Under the pieces are notes generated by a model that did no database searches, had not been told where the DNA came from, and was given only the letters and a program-made list of their open reading frames with translations. DNA of 64,000 nt, taken from contig OZ244803.1 in assembly GCA_965220045.1 (NCBI GenBank), positions 310,001 through 374,000 on the forward strand. The letters run 5' to 3'. This DNA comes from VXOZ01 sp965220045. Its GTDB lineage: Bacteria > Chloroflexota > UBA11872 > VXOZ01. Below, piece after piece: positions 8,267 to 17,693 of the stretch. Numbering within the stretch: the first letter of the stretch is position 1; the number at the start of each line of letters is the position of its first letter. A program made the translations under genes and the position numbers.

Positions 8267-9322
8267 ATGCGCGCGCTCTATTCGAACAATCGCGGCGAGA
8301 TGTACATCAAGGAAGTGCCGGAACCCACATTGCAGGGCTCCGGGGTGGTCATTCGCACGCTGGCCTCGGTGTTTGGGGCCGGATCGGAGATGGCGGGTGT
8401 GGGGCGGCGGCGGATGGCGTTGGCAGAGGGCAAAGACCCAGGACCATTCAGCGAGAAAGCCCACAGCTACCAGTCCGCCGGAGAGGTCCTGCAGGTTTCT
8501 GAAGACCTCCAAGACCGCTTCCAGCCTGGAGATCTCGTGGCAGCGGCAGGCGGCGGCTTTGGCTTTCACGCCGAGCAGGGCTGGGTGCCGAAACACTCGT
8601 TTGCCAAGATTCCGGATGGTCTATCGCCCCTGGAAGCCGCGACCACGAACGTGGGTCTCACGGCGTTCCATGCCATGCGCCGCGCGGTCCTGTTGCCGGG
8701 TGAAAAGGCGGTGGTACTCGGCTTGGGCATGGTAGGTCAGATCACGACCCAGCTCGTCGGTATGGCTGGCGGTCGGGCGTTGGGCGTAGACCTGCACGAA
8801 TTCAGGCTAGAAAAGGCTCGCGAACTCGGCGCGACGGCGACGGCGAGCGGTACTGACGACGAAGTGGCGGCGGCGGTGGACGCGTTCACGAACGGCAGAG
8901 GCGCGGACGCGGTGTTCATCGCCACCTCGGCGCGAATCAGCGGGCCGTCGTCCTTGGCGGTGCGATTGGTGCGGGAGAGCGGTCGCGTGTTGCTGATCGG
9001 GCGCGTGATCTGGGACTTTACACCCACCCACCCGGACGCCGACCCCCACACCAAGGAGATCAACATTCACTGGGTGAACGGACGCGGCCCCGGCAGCCGG
9101 GAACGTGACTACCTGCGCGGCGCGGTGGACTACCCAGACCGCTTCGTGCCCTGGGACCAGGAGCGCAACCTTCAGGCGCTGCTTGACTTGCAGGCAGCGG
9201 GCAAAGTGCGCGTCGGCCCGCTCATCACCCACCGTTTTCCATTCGCTCAAGCCCCCGAGGCGGCAGAGGTCGCTATTAATCTGCCTACCGAGGCACTCGC
9301 CGTGGCGTTGGAATACGCGTGA
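8267..9322 (+). CDS. zinc-type (MDR) alcohol dehydrogenase-like oxidoreductase
   Basis: 351 residues, ATG preceded by GGAGGTCAAT. It has the two-domain layout of medium-chain dehydrogenases: an N-terminal GroES-like part (1-150) and a Rossmann domain with GLGMVGQITTQL (about 152-163) and the acidic VDLHEFRLEKA that suits NAD(H). The usual catalytic-zinc motif (C, GHE) is not visible in the N-terminal part, and the four-Cys structural zinc loop is missing. It is therefore either a zinc-independent MDR or a divergent member. Substrate unknown. It sits between carbohydrate-type hydrolases, so a sugar or sugar-alcohol dehydrogenase is plausible. Confidence 0.82.
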   Translation: MRALYSNNRGEMYIKEVPEPTLQGSGVVIRTLASVFGAGSEMAGVGRRRMALAEGKDPGPFSEKAHSYQSAGEVLQVSEDLQDRFQPGDLVAAAGGGFGFHAEQGWVPKHSFAKIPDGLSPLEAATTNVGLTAFHAMRRAVLLPGEKAVVLGLGMVGQITTQLVGMAGGRALGVDLHEFRLEKARELGATATASGTDDEVAAAVDAFTNGRGADAVFIATSARISGPSSLAVRLVRESGRVLLIGRVIWDFTPTHPDADPHTKEINIHWVNGRGPGSRERDYLRGAVDYPDRFVPWDQERNLQALLDLQAAGKVRVGPLITHRFPFAQAPEAAEVAINLPTEALAVALEYA

Positions 9323-9367
9323 AGGCAGCGCAACCTCCAAGGCAGTTCGCAGCGTTGCCCGCGTAGG

Positions 9368-9428
9368 CTCTCCGTTCGCCCTGAGCACTTCGACAAGCTT
9401 AGTACGGGCCTGTCGAAGGGTGAACGTA
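9368..9428. repeat. REP-like palindrome, TTCGACAAGCTCAG family
   Basis: CGTTCGCCCTGAGCACTTCG at the left and CCTGTCGAAGGGTGAACG at the right are imperfect inverted repeats of the same family as 8076-8190. The surrounding intergenic stretch 9323-9625 holds no gene. Only an AGGAG before the sulfatase start at 9626 is of note. Confidence 0.65.
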
Positions 9429-9625
9429 ACGAGCATCTCCCGCTTGCAACCGTTCGTACCTCGATACATCGACCATCAAAAGGCGAGCGGGAAATGTGGA
9501 AGCCCTGAATTCGCGCGGCCCACCGTTGCGGAATGCTGTAGAACGTTTCAAGCGCACACACAGAGGCCATACTTTCCAATACAAACGCATCCGCCGCGAC
9601 CCTAACGGCAATCAGGAGCTAGTCC

Positions 9626-11056
9626 ATGTCTCAACCCCCGAATATCTTGCTTATTACCACCGACCAGCAGCGGTGGGATACCCTCGGCTGCTACGGCAAT
9701 TGGAAGGTCAAGACGCCCAACATCGATGCCCTAGCCGCTCTGGGCACGCGCTTTGAGCGTCCCTACACGCAGAACACCATCTGCACGCCCGCCCGCGCCT
9801 GCTTGCAGACCGGGCGCTATATACACCAACACGGCGTCACCTTTCAGGCCAACCCCATCGATCGCACGCCGGGGCTGCCGCCGTCCGAACTGACGTTCAT
9901 GGAGCATCTGCATGACGTGGGGGGCTACTATACCGCCGCCTTCGGCAAGATTCACATGTGGCCGCCCAAGGGCTTTCGCTTTACGGTCTTGACCGAGGGC
10001 AAGGGCTCCCGCTGGACGGAATCATCCGGTTTGTCGCTGGGACCAGGTCCTTTGGGACCCATCTACGCCGCCTGGCTGGAGGAGCGGCATCCCGGCGGCT
10101 ATGAGAAGATCTACGCCCAGCGGCGTGAACCGCAATACAAAGAGATGACTGCCATCACCAACGTGCTGCCGCTGGAAGACTACATCGACACCTGGATCAC
10201 GAACAACACCGCCGGTTTCATGCGTGAGAGCCGCGACCGGCCCTTCTTTGCCTGGTGCGGCATTTGCGGTCCCCACGGCCCGCTGGACCCGCCGGAGCCG
10301 TACGCGAGCATGTACGATCCGGCCGAGGTCGACATGCCCGTGACGTACCTCGCCGACGATAGCGACAAGCCCAAACACCTGCAGAACGGCGGCGGCCGCT
10401 TTGCCAAGGAGCCGGACGAACGCATCATCCGCAACGCCATCGCCAAGTATTGGGGCCTCTGCACCATGATCGACGACATGGTGGGCACGCTAATCCAGAC
10501 GCTGGCGGACGCCGGCAAGCTGGACAACACGCTCATCATCTACGTCAGCGACCACGGCGACCACATGGGCGACTGGTCCCGCGGCGGCAAGGGCACGTTT
10601 TGGGAACCGTCGGCGAGGGTGCCGCTCATCGTGGTGCCGCCGGCCGGACACGCGCGCATTCCGGTGGTGACAGACGCGGTGGAGACGTTTCAAATCGCGC
10701 CGACGATGCTCGACTACGCCGGCGTGCCGGTTCCCGAATCCATGGCCGCTACCAGTCTGCGTCCGGTGATTGAAGGCAAGGATAGTCTCCCCGGCCTGGC
10801 GTTCTCCGATTACATCGGTAACAACCGCCAGGTACGCGGCACGGCAGTCATTACCAATCGCTACAAGTACGCGTATTGGGGCAGTGAGTTCGGCAGCGAG
10901 TTCTACGATCTGCAGGCAGACCCCCACGAAATGCGCAACCTCGCCCACGATCCCACCGCCCAAGCCCGCATCCGCGAACACCAAGGCCTTCTCACGGAAC
11001 GCCTCCTCGCCACCACCACGCCGCCGCTCGGCGCCACCGGGCCGGAGGCATTGTAG
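9626..11056 (+). CDS. sulfatase (arylsulfatase type, formylglycine-dependent)
   Basis: 476 residues. The N-terminus PNILLITTDQQRWDTLG supplies metal ligands (Asp13 and neighbours). The sulfatase signature C-T-P-A-R at residues 53-57 places Cys53 as the residue converted to formylglycine. The downstream block YVSDHGDHMGDWSRGGKGTFWE has the metal-binding Asp-His pair and the Lys expected near the active site. The C-terminal half ends with FYDLQADPHEMRNLA, normal for the family. It removes sulfate esters from carbohydrates or other organics, or is a phosphonate/phosphate hydrolase of the same fold. No signal peptide, so probably cytoplasmic and acting on imported compounds. A formylglycine-generating enzyme is not in this window. 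Confidence 0.93.
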   Translation: MSQPPNILLITTDQQRWDTLGCYGNWKVKTPNIDALAALGTRFERPYTQNTICTPARACLQTGRYIHQHGVTFQANPIDRTPGLPPSELTFMEHLHDVGGYYTAAFGKIHMWPPKGFRFTVLTEGKGSRWTESSGLSLGPGPLGPIYAAWLEERHPGGYEKIYAQRREPQYKEMTAITNVLPLEDYIDTWITNNTAGFMRESRDRPFFAWCGICGPHGPLDPPEPYASMYDPAEVDMPVTYLADDSDKPKHLQNGGGRFAKEPDERIIRNAIAKYWGLCTMIDDMVGTLIQTLADAGKLDNTLIIYVSDHGDHMGDWSRGGKGTFWEPSARVPLIVVPPAGHARIPVVTDAVETFQIAPTMLDYAGVPVPESMAATSLRPVIEGKDSLPGLAFSDYIGNNRQVRGTAVITNRYKYAYWGSEFGSEFYDLQADPHEMRNLAHDPTAQARIREHQGLLTERLLATTTPPLGATGPEAL

Positions 11057-11115
11057 CGCCACTCTTGCTGTTCCCGACTCTACCCTGGCAGAGGTAAGAA
11101 GACGAGCGGTATTCC

Positions 11116-12489
11116 TCAATCCCACGGCATCGGCAGCTTGCCTGTTTGCCGAAAGTCGTCTACCGTGCTGCACGCGGCGTTTACCACTGTAGCCACGTCG
11201 TCGCCGCGGCCGAGACTGTCGGTCAAATCAGACATAACGTGCAAGGGCAGTCTCTGCTGCGGCCACTCGCGACCGTGTGCCATCGTGTGTTGCACGGCGG
11301 TGATTTCTTCCGGTTGGAGGTGCTTGTGGGTGTCGGCCAGGCCCGCAATTGCCTCCCGGCTCGCGGGGATGACGGCCTGCGACTGCATGGCGCGCGTGAA
11401 GCCCCGCAGCGCCATGTACGCCGCCTCCGTCATCTGCGTGCGGGCGGCGATGCCGATTCCAACCGAGGTTCGCACCGGCGCCGTGTGCACCTTGCCGCGC
11501 GGCAGCGGCGCCATGCGGAATCTACTCTTCTGATTGAGATTCAGGGGCGGACTGTCGTACAGCATCGCCGGTGGTGTGGTCGAGATGAAGTCCCACAAGT
11601 CCCGGAGGTTTGCTATCGGGGAAACGCGGTGTTTGTGCATGAGGTCGTGCACGAATTGCAGGGCTGCCACTGCCGCCGGCTCCTGCAAACGGCACTGCAA
11701 TGTATCCATTTCCACCAGGGACGCCTCATTCTGCCACAGCGCCCAGAAGATGCGTTGCCCGCGAGTCACCAGCCCCCAGCGCATGACGATGCCGCTGCCG
11801 CTGCTGCTGCGCTGGGTCAGCGTGGCAGCATGCGTGGCTAGGTCATCCCAGTGCCAATCGGCGTCCGGCGGCGGCACCCCTCGACTGGCGAGATACTCCT
11901 CGTCGTAGAAGAGCATGAGCGGGGTCGAGTCCACCGGCAGCGCGTATTGCACGCCATCCACCTGATACTGATCGAGTACGCTTGGGTAGAACTCGCGGCT
12001 GAACTCCGCACTCTCCGCGCCGGTGAAGCGATCCAGCGGTAACAGAAGCCCGTTCCTACCCCACCATCGGGCTTCTTCCGGCCGTACGGTGACGAGGTCA
12101 GCCTCAAGGCTATCCAGAATGCCCGCCGCCGCCTCAAGCGCTGCTGCTTGTGCTGCTTCGAGATCCTCCCACGATTTGGGCGGCTCTACCATAATCGAAT
12201 AGTCGTCCTCGAAGAACCGCAACGCGAGCGTGTAGCCGCCGCGCGCCGGCCCGTAGGGGCTGTCTCCATCCTCAGCAAGCGCCGCGGCTGCCCGTTGGTA
12301 TTTGCCTTCAGGACTTTCGTATGGCGCGCCTTCCCCGGTTGCTGCGGAGAGCGACGCGAATCTTGTAAACGCCGCGACGTTTATCTCAGTCACCCGCGGC
12401 GCGCTGGGTGGGGATGGTGGTGATCCTACCGTGTTGCAGCCGGCGGCGAGGGCTGCAGTGCTTGCCAAAAGCAAGCGGCGCGTGAGCAA
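11116..12489 (-). CDS. extracellular solute-binding lipoprotein (ABC sugar-type), copy A
   Basis: 457 residues. It starts at TTG (12489), which follows GAAAGGAGCAG; the second copy at 12973-14322 has the same leader with ATG, supporting this choice. The signal peptide MLTRRLLLASTAALAAGC has a lipobox, so Cys18 should carry the lipid anchor. The rest is a family 1 periplasmic-binding fold (residues about 120-440), with LPVDSTPLMLFYDEEYLASRGVP, the hinge-type segment usual for sugar-binding proteins. It would bind a carbohydrate outside the cell for an ABC importer. No permease or ATPase gene lies nearby. It is a clear paralog of copy B (shared RIFWALWQNEASLV and MALRGFTRAMQ blocks). Confidence 0.88.
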   Translation of the reverse strand: MLTRRLLLASTAALAAGCNTVGSPPSPPSAPRVTEINVAAFTRFASLSAATGEGAPYESPEGKYQRAAAALAEDGDSPYGPARGGYTLALRFFEDDYSIMVEPPKSWEDLEAAQAAALEAAAGILDSLEADLVTVRPEEARWWGRNGLLLPLDRFTGAESAEFSREFYPSVLDQYQVDGVQYALPVDSTPLMLFYDEEYLASRGVPPPDADWHWDDLATHAATLTQRSSSGSGIVMRWGLVTRGQRIFWALWQNEASLVEMDTLQCRLQEPAAVAALQFVHDLMHKHRVSPIANLRDLWDFISTTPPAMLYDSPPLNLNQKSRFRMAPLPRGKVHTAPVRTSVGIGIAARTQMTEAAYMALRGFTRAMQSQAVIPASREAIAGLADTHKHLQPEEITAVQHTMAHGREWPQQRLPLHVMSDLTDSLGRGDDVATVVNAACSTVDDFRQTGKLPMPWD

Positions 12490-12972
12490 GGCTCTGCTCC
12501 TTTCGGATCGTCTGTAGTCTCCAGGTCGCGACGTACTGTCCTACGATTGGCCCCGCGTGTCTTCATCCGCTTGGTACGCAGGGGAATCCACCACTCTCGC
12601 CGGCAAGCGAGGAATAGGCCCCCGCGCTACGGATTGCCGACAAGCAAGGAAATAGCCTGTCCACTACTGTCTCACAGCTTAGTCGACCGTGCACCGGCCA
12701 AGATAGTCTCCTATGAGACGCTACCCAATCTCCAAAGAACGGCAGTTTGCCTATCCGCTAGGTTGTGTTGATTCTTAAAGAACCAGTTCTCCATTGCCTT
12801 AGAATATCTCCCTTGCCTTAGAATAGGCTGCAACCCGGCTCCGTCATTCCCGCGAAAGCGGGAATCCATCTTCTCCGCACTAACGCATGCTATCCCAGGC
12901 GGAAGACAAGCCCCCCGCGCTTCGCTTTTGATCCCTTTCTGCGCTCGGAGTGAAATAAAGTGTCAACACTGC
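12490..12972. other. intergenic region with palindromic repeats
   Basis: Between the two minus-strand solute-binding genes. It holds a REP hairpin at 12842-12876, where ATTCCCGC (12846-12853) pairs with GCGGGAAT (12858-12865), followed by the linker CCATCTTCTCC. It also has pieces of a GGCCCCCGCGCTACGG repeat (about 12616-12633) and CAAGCCCCCCGCGCTTCG (about 12908-12926), plus a direct repeat of CCTTAGAATA at 12797-12824. No gene or clear promoter seen. Confidence 0.6.
12842..12876. repeat. REP hairpin, GTCATTCCCGCG...CGGGAATCCATCTTCT family
   Basis: Single-hairpin copy with an 8-bp perfect stem and GAAA loop, followed by the family linker. Other copies: 30247-30277 (single), 34911-34981 (double) and 50168-50235 (double, inverted). 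Confidence 0.75.
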
Positions 12973-14322
12973 CTAGTACTCGTGCGCGATACTGCAGGCC
13001 TGGTTGACGATGGTTGGCACGTCGTCACCGCGGCCGAGGCTTTGGGAGATTTCCCACATGATGCTCAATGGCAGCCCGTGCTGGGGATACTCGCGACCAT
13101 GTTCCAAAGAGAGCTGGACTGCCAACACTTCCTCCGGTGCGATGTCCGGGCGGATGTCTGCCAGGCGCGCCGCTGCCTCCCGTCCGGCGGGTATTGCCAC
13201 GTGCGCTTGCATGACACGGTTGAACCCCTTCAACGCCATGAACGCCGCCTCTGTCCGTTGCGTGCGGGCGGCAATGCCGATGCCAAGACTGGTGCGTACC
13301 GGCGTCGCGGACACCTTTCCCCGGGGCAGCGCCGCCATGCGGAAGTTATCCCTCTGATTGAGAATCATAGGAGGGTAGTCGTAGAGCATGGCGGGCGGCG
13401 TGCGCCGCAGGTAGTCCCAAAGGTCCCGCATCTCCGCCAGCGGAGAAACGCTGTGCTTGTGCAGCAGGTCATGCACGAATTGCAGGGCTTCTGTCGCCGC
13501 CGGTGCCTGCAAGCGGCACTGCTGCGTGTCCAAATCAACCAGGGACGCTTCATTCTGCCAGAGCGCCCAGAATACTCGTTGACCGTGCGCAATCAGACCC
13601 CAGCGCGCCACGGTGCCGTCCTGCTTTGTTGTCGTGAGCGCGACGGCTTGCCTCACCAGTTCGTCCCAATCCCAATTCGAGTCCGGCGCTGGCACCCCCT
13701 TATGCGTCAGATAGCGCTCGTCGTAGAAGAGCATCAGCGGCTGTGCGTCCACCGGCAGGGCGTAGAGCGCGCCGTCGCGCCGGTACTGATTGAGAACCGT
13801 GGGAAAGAACTCCTGATTGAGTTCGGATTCCCCTGCCCCGCTGAAGCGGTCCAAGGGCAGCAAGAGCCCGTTTTCGCCCCAGTGCCGGGCCTCCTCCGGC
13901 CAGACGGTCACCAGATCCGCGTCAAGATCATCGAGCACGGCTGCGATAGATTCGAGCCTTGCCGCTTCGAGCGCTTCTGCCTCTTCCTCGGTCTTGGGTT
14001 CAACGTACGGCGGGTAGAAATCGTTGACAAAGCGCAGGTCGAGTGAGTAACCGCCGCGCTTGGGTCCATACGCGTTTGCCTCGTCCTCATCGAGCTCCAT
14101 CCGGGCCCGTTCGAAGCGGACTTCGGCTTCGTCGTGATCAGTGTAATTGCCGTACGGCAGGACCAGATATATAGACCTCGTGTATGCCGCGAGTTTGACT
14201 TCGGCGTTTGGCGGCGCGCCAGGCGGCGAAAGCGGTACCCCTAGTGAACTACAGCCGGCGGCGAGCGCCGCCGAACCTCCAAGGGTCGCTGTACTGCCGA
14301 GTAACGAACGACGGGTAAGCAT
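12973..14322 (-). CDS. extracellular solute-binding lipoprotein (ABC sugar-type), copy B
   Basis: 449 residues from ATG at 14322, preceded by GAAAGGAGCAGGGCA. An in-frame extension to 14496 exists, but it would put 58 residues before the signal peptide and is rejected. Signal peptide MLTRRSLLGSTATLGGSAALAAGC, lipobox Cys24. It shares with copy A the lengths and order of its blocks (LPVDAQPLMLFYDERYLTHKGVP, RVFWALWQNEASLV, the closing MALKGFNRVMQAH). The region just after the lipid anchor and the first 130 residues differ more, perhaps reflecting ligand choice. Extracellular carbohydrate binding is inferred from the family. No permease partner in the window. Confidence 0.88.
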   Translation of the reverse strand: MLTRRSLLGSTATLGGSAALAAGCSSLGVPLSPPGAPPNAEVKLAAYTRSIYLVLPYGNYTDHDEAEVRFERARMELDEDEANAYGPKRGGYSLDLRFVNDFYPPYVEPKTEEEAEALEAARLESIAAVLDDLDADLVTVWPEEARHWGENGLLLPLDRFSGAGESELNQEFFPTVLNQYRRDGALYALPVDAQPLMLFYDERYLTHKGVPAPDSNWDWDELVRQAVALTTTKQDGTVARWGLIAHGQRVFWALWQNEASLVDLDTQQCRLQAPAATEALQFVHDLLHKHSVSPLAEMRDLWDYLRRTPPAMLYDYPPMILNQRDNFRMAALPRGKVSATPVRTSLGIGIAARTQRTEAAFMALKGFNRVMQAHVAIPAGREAAARLADIRPDIAPEEVLAVQLSLEHGREYPQHGLPLSIMWEISQSLGRGDDVPTIVNQACSIAHEY

Positions 14323-14754
14323 TGCCCTGCTCCTTTCCCCCAAAAGGGTGCAGTGCTTAGGTGATTGGCCCTCGCCGGAGGCTGCTCCTCTGTGGTAAGT
14401 CCCGGTGGGCCAAGCAACGCCTTGATATCGGGGCACTGGCGCGGTTGCAAATCCGTAAACCGCCCTGCGCCGAAGGTTGGGTTCATGATTGCACAAGTAC
14501 GCAGTGTGTCAAGCATTAAAGGGCAAGAACCCGCCGCCAGGGCAGGACTACGCAAGGCGCTGCGAGGGTAAGAGACACCGGAGATCCCTTATATAGCAAG
14601 GAATAGAGGGTTTTTCGCGTGCTGCCTAAGAAATAGCTAAGAAGCTAGACACAATGCGAATACTCCCCTATGGGTCACACGCGCATTGACAACCGGATTA
14701 CATACCTACGTAGGGTGGCAAGAGCGGCACGGCATTTCCGCTCCGCTGCCTTGG
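14323..14754. other. intergenic region, no gene recognised
   Basis: The leader of the solute-binding gene B lies at its left end (GGGGGAAAGGAGCAGGGCA on the minus strand). The remaining 400 bases hold short open frames without ribosome-binding sites or recognisable products, and no clear repeats. Confidence 0.5.
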
Positions 14755-14901
14755 CTATCCTTCCGCGTAACGCTCCGGTTCTTGCTCGAAGGCGGCCAGA
14801 CAGTGGCGGCAGCAGAAGTAGTAGACCGTGCCTCGGTATTCCACTTTGTGCTCGGCCGTCGCCGGATCTACCGACTCATTGCAGGTTGCGCACGTTGGCA
14901 T
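14755..14901 (-). CDS. YHS-domain small protein
   Basis: 48 residues from ATG at 14901, with AAAGGAG 7 nt upstream; a longer in-frame start at 14949 adds a basic tail and ignores that ribosome-binding site. The protein is almost only a YHS domain: MPTCATCNESVDP at the start, then VEYRGTVYYFCCRHC (Cys4, Cys7, Cys30, Cys31, Cys34) and FEQEPERY. YHS (TRASH-like) domains bind metals and are often fused to, or encoded near, copper and heavy-metal P-type ATPases. A CopA-type ATPase lies 2.8 kb away on the same strand. A metal-sensing or metal-carrying role is inference. Confidence 0.85.
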   Translation of the reverse strand: MPTCATCNESVDPATAEHKVEYRGTVYYFCCRHCLAAFEQEPERYAEG

Positions 14902-15149
14902 TAGATTACTCCTTTGCGGGTTTTTTGAGACTGAACGCCTCTTTGCCATTTCGCCTCGTCTAAGGGACGTAGGTCTATTCTACGAGAACTGGCGCCGGGC
15001 ATCCGCCTGAATGCGCAGCATCGCGCGGCCGATCGCGAACTATTTCCTGCACTGCCGCAATCCTAATCTCCGGCAAGGTCGTAGCCCGGGGCTTGGCCTC
15101 AACGCAGTCGCGTCAAATAGGAAGAGCCGTTCTCATGCCCGCTTCTTCA

Positions 15150-15483
15150 TTCCCTCTCCCGTGACGGAGACCTTTGCATAACGAGATCCAGAGAGCAAGG
15201 AGGTACCCCCTCTCCTTGGGGAGAGGTCTGGGGTGAGGGGATTCCTTGCTGTTCTAATCGTATGACATGTACCGTCAATACATATCAGAGTCAGACTTAC
15301 AGGCGTTCAGAGCAGATTCACCCTCACCCCCGTATCGGTCGATACTGTGTATCGGCGTACGGGGCAGGCTCTAACCCTCTCCCGTCAAGGGAGAGGGGAC
15401 TGCTTCGCTGTGGCGAGGGTTTCGCAAAGGTCTCCGACGGGAGAGGGCTAGAGCCTGCACCTAACTTGATATGGGGGTGAGCG
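15150..15483. repeat. nested inverted-repeat element, MITE-like, about 330 bp
   Basis: Several inverted repeats nest here. CCTCTCCCGTGACGGAGACCTTTGC (15153-15177) matches the reverse complement of 15424-15446 apart from two extra bases. The 22 bases 15365-15386 match the complement of 15436-15457 with one mismatch. CTCACCCCCGTAT (15324-15336) matches the complement of ATATGGGGGTGAG (15469-15481) with one mismatch. A cruciform-like hairpin CCCCGTA...TACGGGG sits at 15328-15364 with an inner CGATAC-TGT-GTATCG. A CCCTCTCCTTGGGGAGAGG copy is at 15209-15227. No open reading frame with a ribosome-binding site is present, so it is non-autonomous. The rest of 14902-15783 holds only the promoter candidate listed next. 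Confidence 0.65.
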
Positions 15484-15583
15484 TGTCAATCTGCGCAGAC
15501 ACCGCAGTGCCTGCGAGAATAGCACTGCGGGCGGCCATGGTGCCGAGTCGGCGCTGGTTTGGAACCTGCGTTACTATTGGCGT

Positions 15584-15611
15584 TGGACATACTCTAATTC
15601 CGTGGTACAAT
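15584..15611 (+). promoter_or_regulatory. candidate sigma-70 promoter of solute-binding gene C
   Basis: TGGACA (15584-15589) and TACAAT (15606-15611), each one base from consensus, are 16 bp apart. They lie about 170 bases before the ATG at 15784. Reasonable by sequence only. Confidence 0.4.
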
Positions 15612-15783
15612 AACGTATTGATAGGAAATCAGTCAGGAGCATATTGGCGAAAGGAGGTCACGCGCACGGCGCTTCGGAAGGGCTGTGATGCCCTAAGCCG
15701 ATCCACGTCTCATTCTTCACCGATGGCTGAGCGGCGCACAGTTCCAATGTGTAACGTACATTGACCGGAGGAGGTCATTTGCG

Positions 15784-17172
15784 ATGAAGGCACGAGCGGA
15801 CACTTTTACGCGACGACGCCTCTTCATCGGCGCCGGCGGCATGGCAAGCGTGCTTGCGCTCGCCGCCTGCGGCACCATGCCGGACGCGACGACCGCACCG
15901 GCAGCGGAGGAGGAAACCGAGACGAAGGCCGAAGAAAAAACGGAGATGATGGAAACGCCGGTTATCAATATCGATGAGTACTTCACCGAGACCGACGGCC
16001 GGCATGCTCCATACCTCAACACCCTCAAGCAGGCCGAAGAGGCGCTGAATGTCAAGTTCAACGTCATCCCCGGTGAGTACAGCGGTATCTGGGACCGGCG
16101 CAAAACCGCCTTCGCCGCCGGTGAGGCTGACGTGGACATCTCGATGAACCAGGTGAACTGGGTCTTCTTCGGCGGGTTCAACGGCATGTTCGTCGACCAC
16201 ATACCCTTGATGCAGCGGGACAAGGTGGACATCACCCGCTACTATCCCGCAGACATCAAAGCCTGGAGTTGGGCCGGCAAGCTCTACGCCATTCCCACCC
16301 AGTCCGGCGGTGAACTGGTGCTCTTCAATAAGCAGTACTTCGATGAAGCCGGGCTGAATTACCCGGGCGGCGACTGGACCTACGACGACATGATCGATAT
16401 GTGCCAGAAGGTCCACAAGCCCGATGACAACCGCTGGGCCGTGCGGATCGGTCAAAACAGCCTCTTCTACATGGCCAGCACCTTCATGCTGAATTTCGGC
16501 GGAGAGGAGTTGACGGAAGACGGCAATACGGTGCTCTACGGAGAAGATCCTAAGTCGCATGCCGGCGCTCAGTTTAACGTGGACCTGCACCTGAAGCACC
16601 AGTTCACGCCGCCGAGCGAGGTGGTCAGAGAATTGCTGGCCGGGCGTTCCGGCATCGGCATTCTGGAGCTGGGCCACATCGCCATGGAATTCAACGGCGT
16701 CTTCCGCTACAACGCCTCCCAGCAACATCTGGGCGAAAAGCTCAGCGTGACCCGGCCGCCGCGCAACGAGCGCGGTACGGCCACCGTGGTCGGCAACGCC
16801 CACTCCATCATGGGTCTCTCCGAAGTGCAGGACTCGGTGTGGGAGTTGCTGAAGTGGCTTGGCTCGGATGAGGGCGCTACCGGTTCCGAGTACTTTGGCT
16901 GGACGTCCTGGCCGTCCATCATCGAGCACGCCTCCCACCCCGGTTGGGCGTCGCGCTTCGAGGGCACGATCGTCCACGACGCCATCGAGGCCTGGGCCGA
17001 GGAAGGCCACAACTTCCTGCGCCTGCCGGAGTTCAACGAGGCCTGGGGACCGCTGCAGCAGCCGTGGTACAGCGCGCTCAGGGGCGAGATCACCGTGCCC
17101 GAGGGACTGCGCGAGTCTGCGCAAATCCTCCAGGAGATCATTGACCGCCGGCCCGATGAGCACAGGGAGTAG
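15784..17172 (+). CDS. extracellular solute-binding lipoprotein (family 1), copy C
   Basis: 462 residues; ATG preceded by GGAGGAGGTCATTTGCG. The N-terminus FTRRRLFIGAGG is twin-arginine-like, followed by a hydrophobic stretch and the lipobox LALAAC (Cys29), so it may be a Tat-exported lipoprotein. An Ala/Glu-rich tether (TTAPAAEEETETKAEEKTE, about 35-55) precedes the binding fold. Motifs such as YAIPTQSGGELVLFNKQYFD and NYPGGDWTYDDMIDMC are typical of sugar-binding proteins. It differs clearly from copies A and B. Followed by a terminator and no permease gene, so the transporter must be elsewhere. Confidence 0.9.
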   Translation: MKARADTFTRRRLFIGAGGMASVLALAACGTMPDATTAPAAEEETETKAEEKTEMMETPVINIDEYFTETDGRHAPYLNTLKQAEEALNVKFNVIPGEYSGIWDRRKTAFAAGEADVDISMNQVNWVFFGGFNGMFVDHIPLMQRDKVDITRYYPADIKAWSWAGKLYAIPTQSGGELVLFNKQYFDEAGLNYPGGDWTYDDMIDMCQKVHKPDDNRWAVRIGQNSLFYMASTFMLNFGGEELTEDGNTVLYGEDPKSHAGAQFNVDLHLKHQFTPPSEVVRELLAGRSGIGILELGHIAMEFNGVFRYNASQQHLGEKLSVTRPPRNERGTATVVGNAHSIMGLSEVQDSVWELLKWLGSDEGATGSEYFGWTSWPSIIEHASHPGWASRFEGTIVHDAIEAWAEEGHNFLRLPEFNEAWGPLQQPWYSALRGEITVPEGLRESAQILQEIIDRRPDEHRE

Positions 17173-17345
17173 CAACCCTTTAGCTGACAATTGCAAGTCA
17201 TCACCATGCGCGGAATCTCGTTGGCATTGGGTAACTTTGACGAGGTACTGTACAGCAACCGTGTTGCCGCAACCGTGTTGCCTTAGCCCTGGCGGGCTAC
17301 CGTGGCCGCACAGGCGTCGGGGCCCGCGCTGGATCGGTCCGAAAG

Positions 17346-17378
17346 AGGGGGTAGTTCGCTGAGCTACTCCCTTTTTCT
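17346..17378 (+). terminator. rho-independent terminator after solute-binding gene C
   Basis: AGGGGGTAG (17346-17354) pairs with CTACTCCCT (17364-17372) with one mismatch, followed by TTTTTCTTT. It sits 170 bases after the stop. The rest of 17173-17693 shows no recognisable gene; the open frame at 17442-17708 has a weak start and no known family. Confidence 0.6.
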
Positions 17379-17693
17379 TTCCGCTGGACAGTTGTCAACC
17401 GCAGGAGCCCCCATGTCAGAGCCTGTCCGGCGAAAACAGGGATGCGGTTTAGGTTCTGCCCCTTTGCCGTGAAAGGAAGAAAGTACTATACCCGGCAATG
17501 GCACTCGCTCCCAGCTAATCTGGTTTACAAGAGGTTCAGCAGTGCGTGCATGTGCAGGCTAACGGCAACAGGCGAAAGGGTCAAAAGACGGAAACCCACC
17601 AGACCCTGGATCTCTCGTATGAGAGCGGAAGATCTAGGCCCGATTCTTGCTCCAAGCCAAGAGCATGCGTCACATACAGCGTTGAGACGAGCC

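Noticed and set aside
15775..17196. 473-residue minus-strand frame opposite solute-binding gene C
   Set aside because: Shadow frame without family resemblance.
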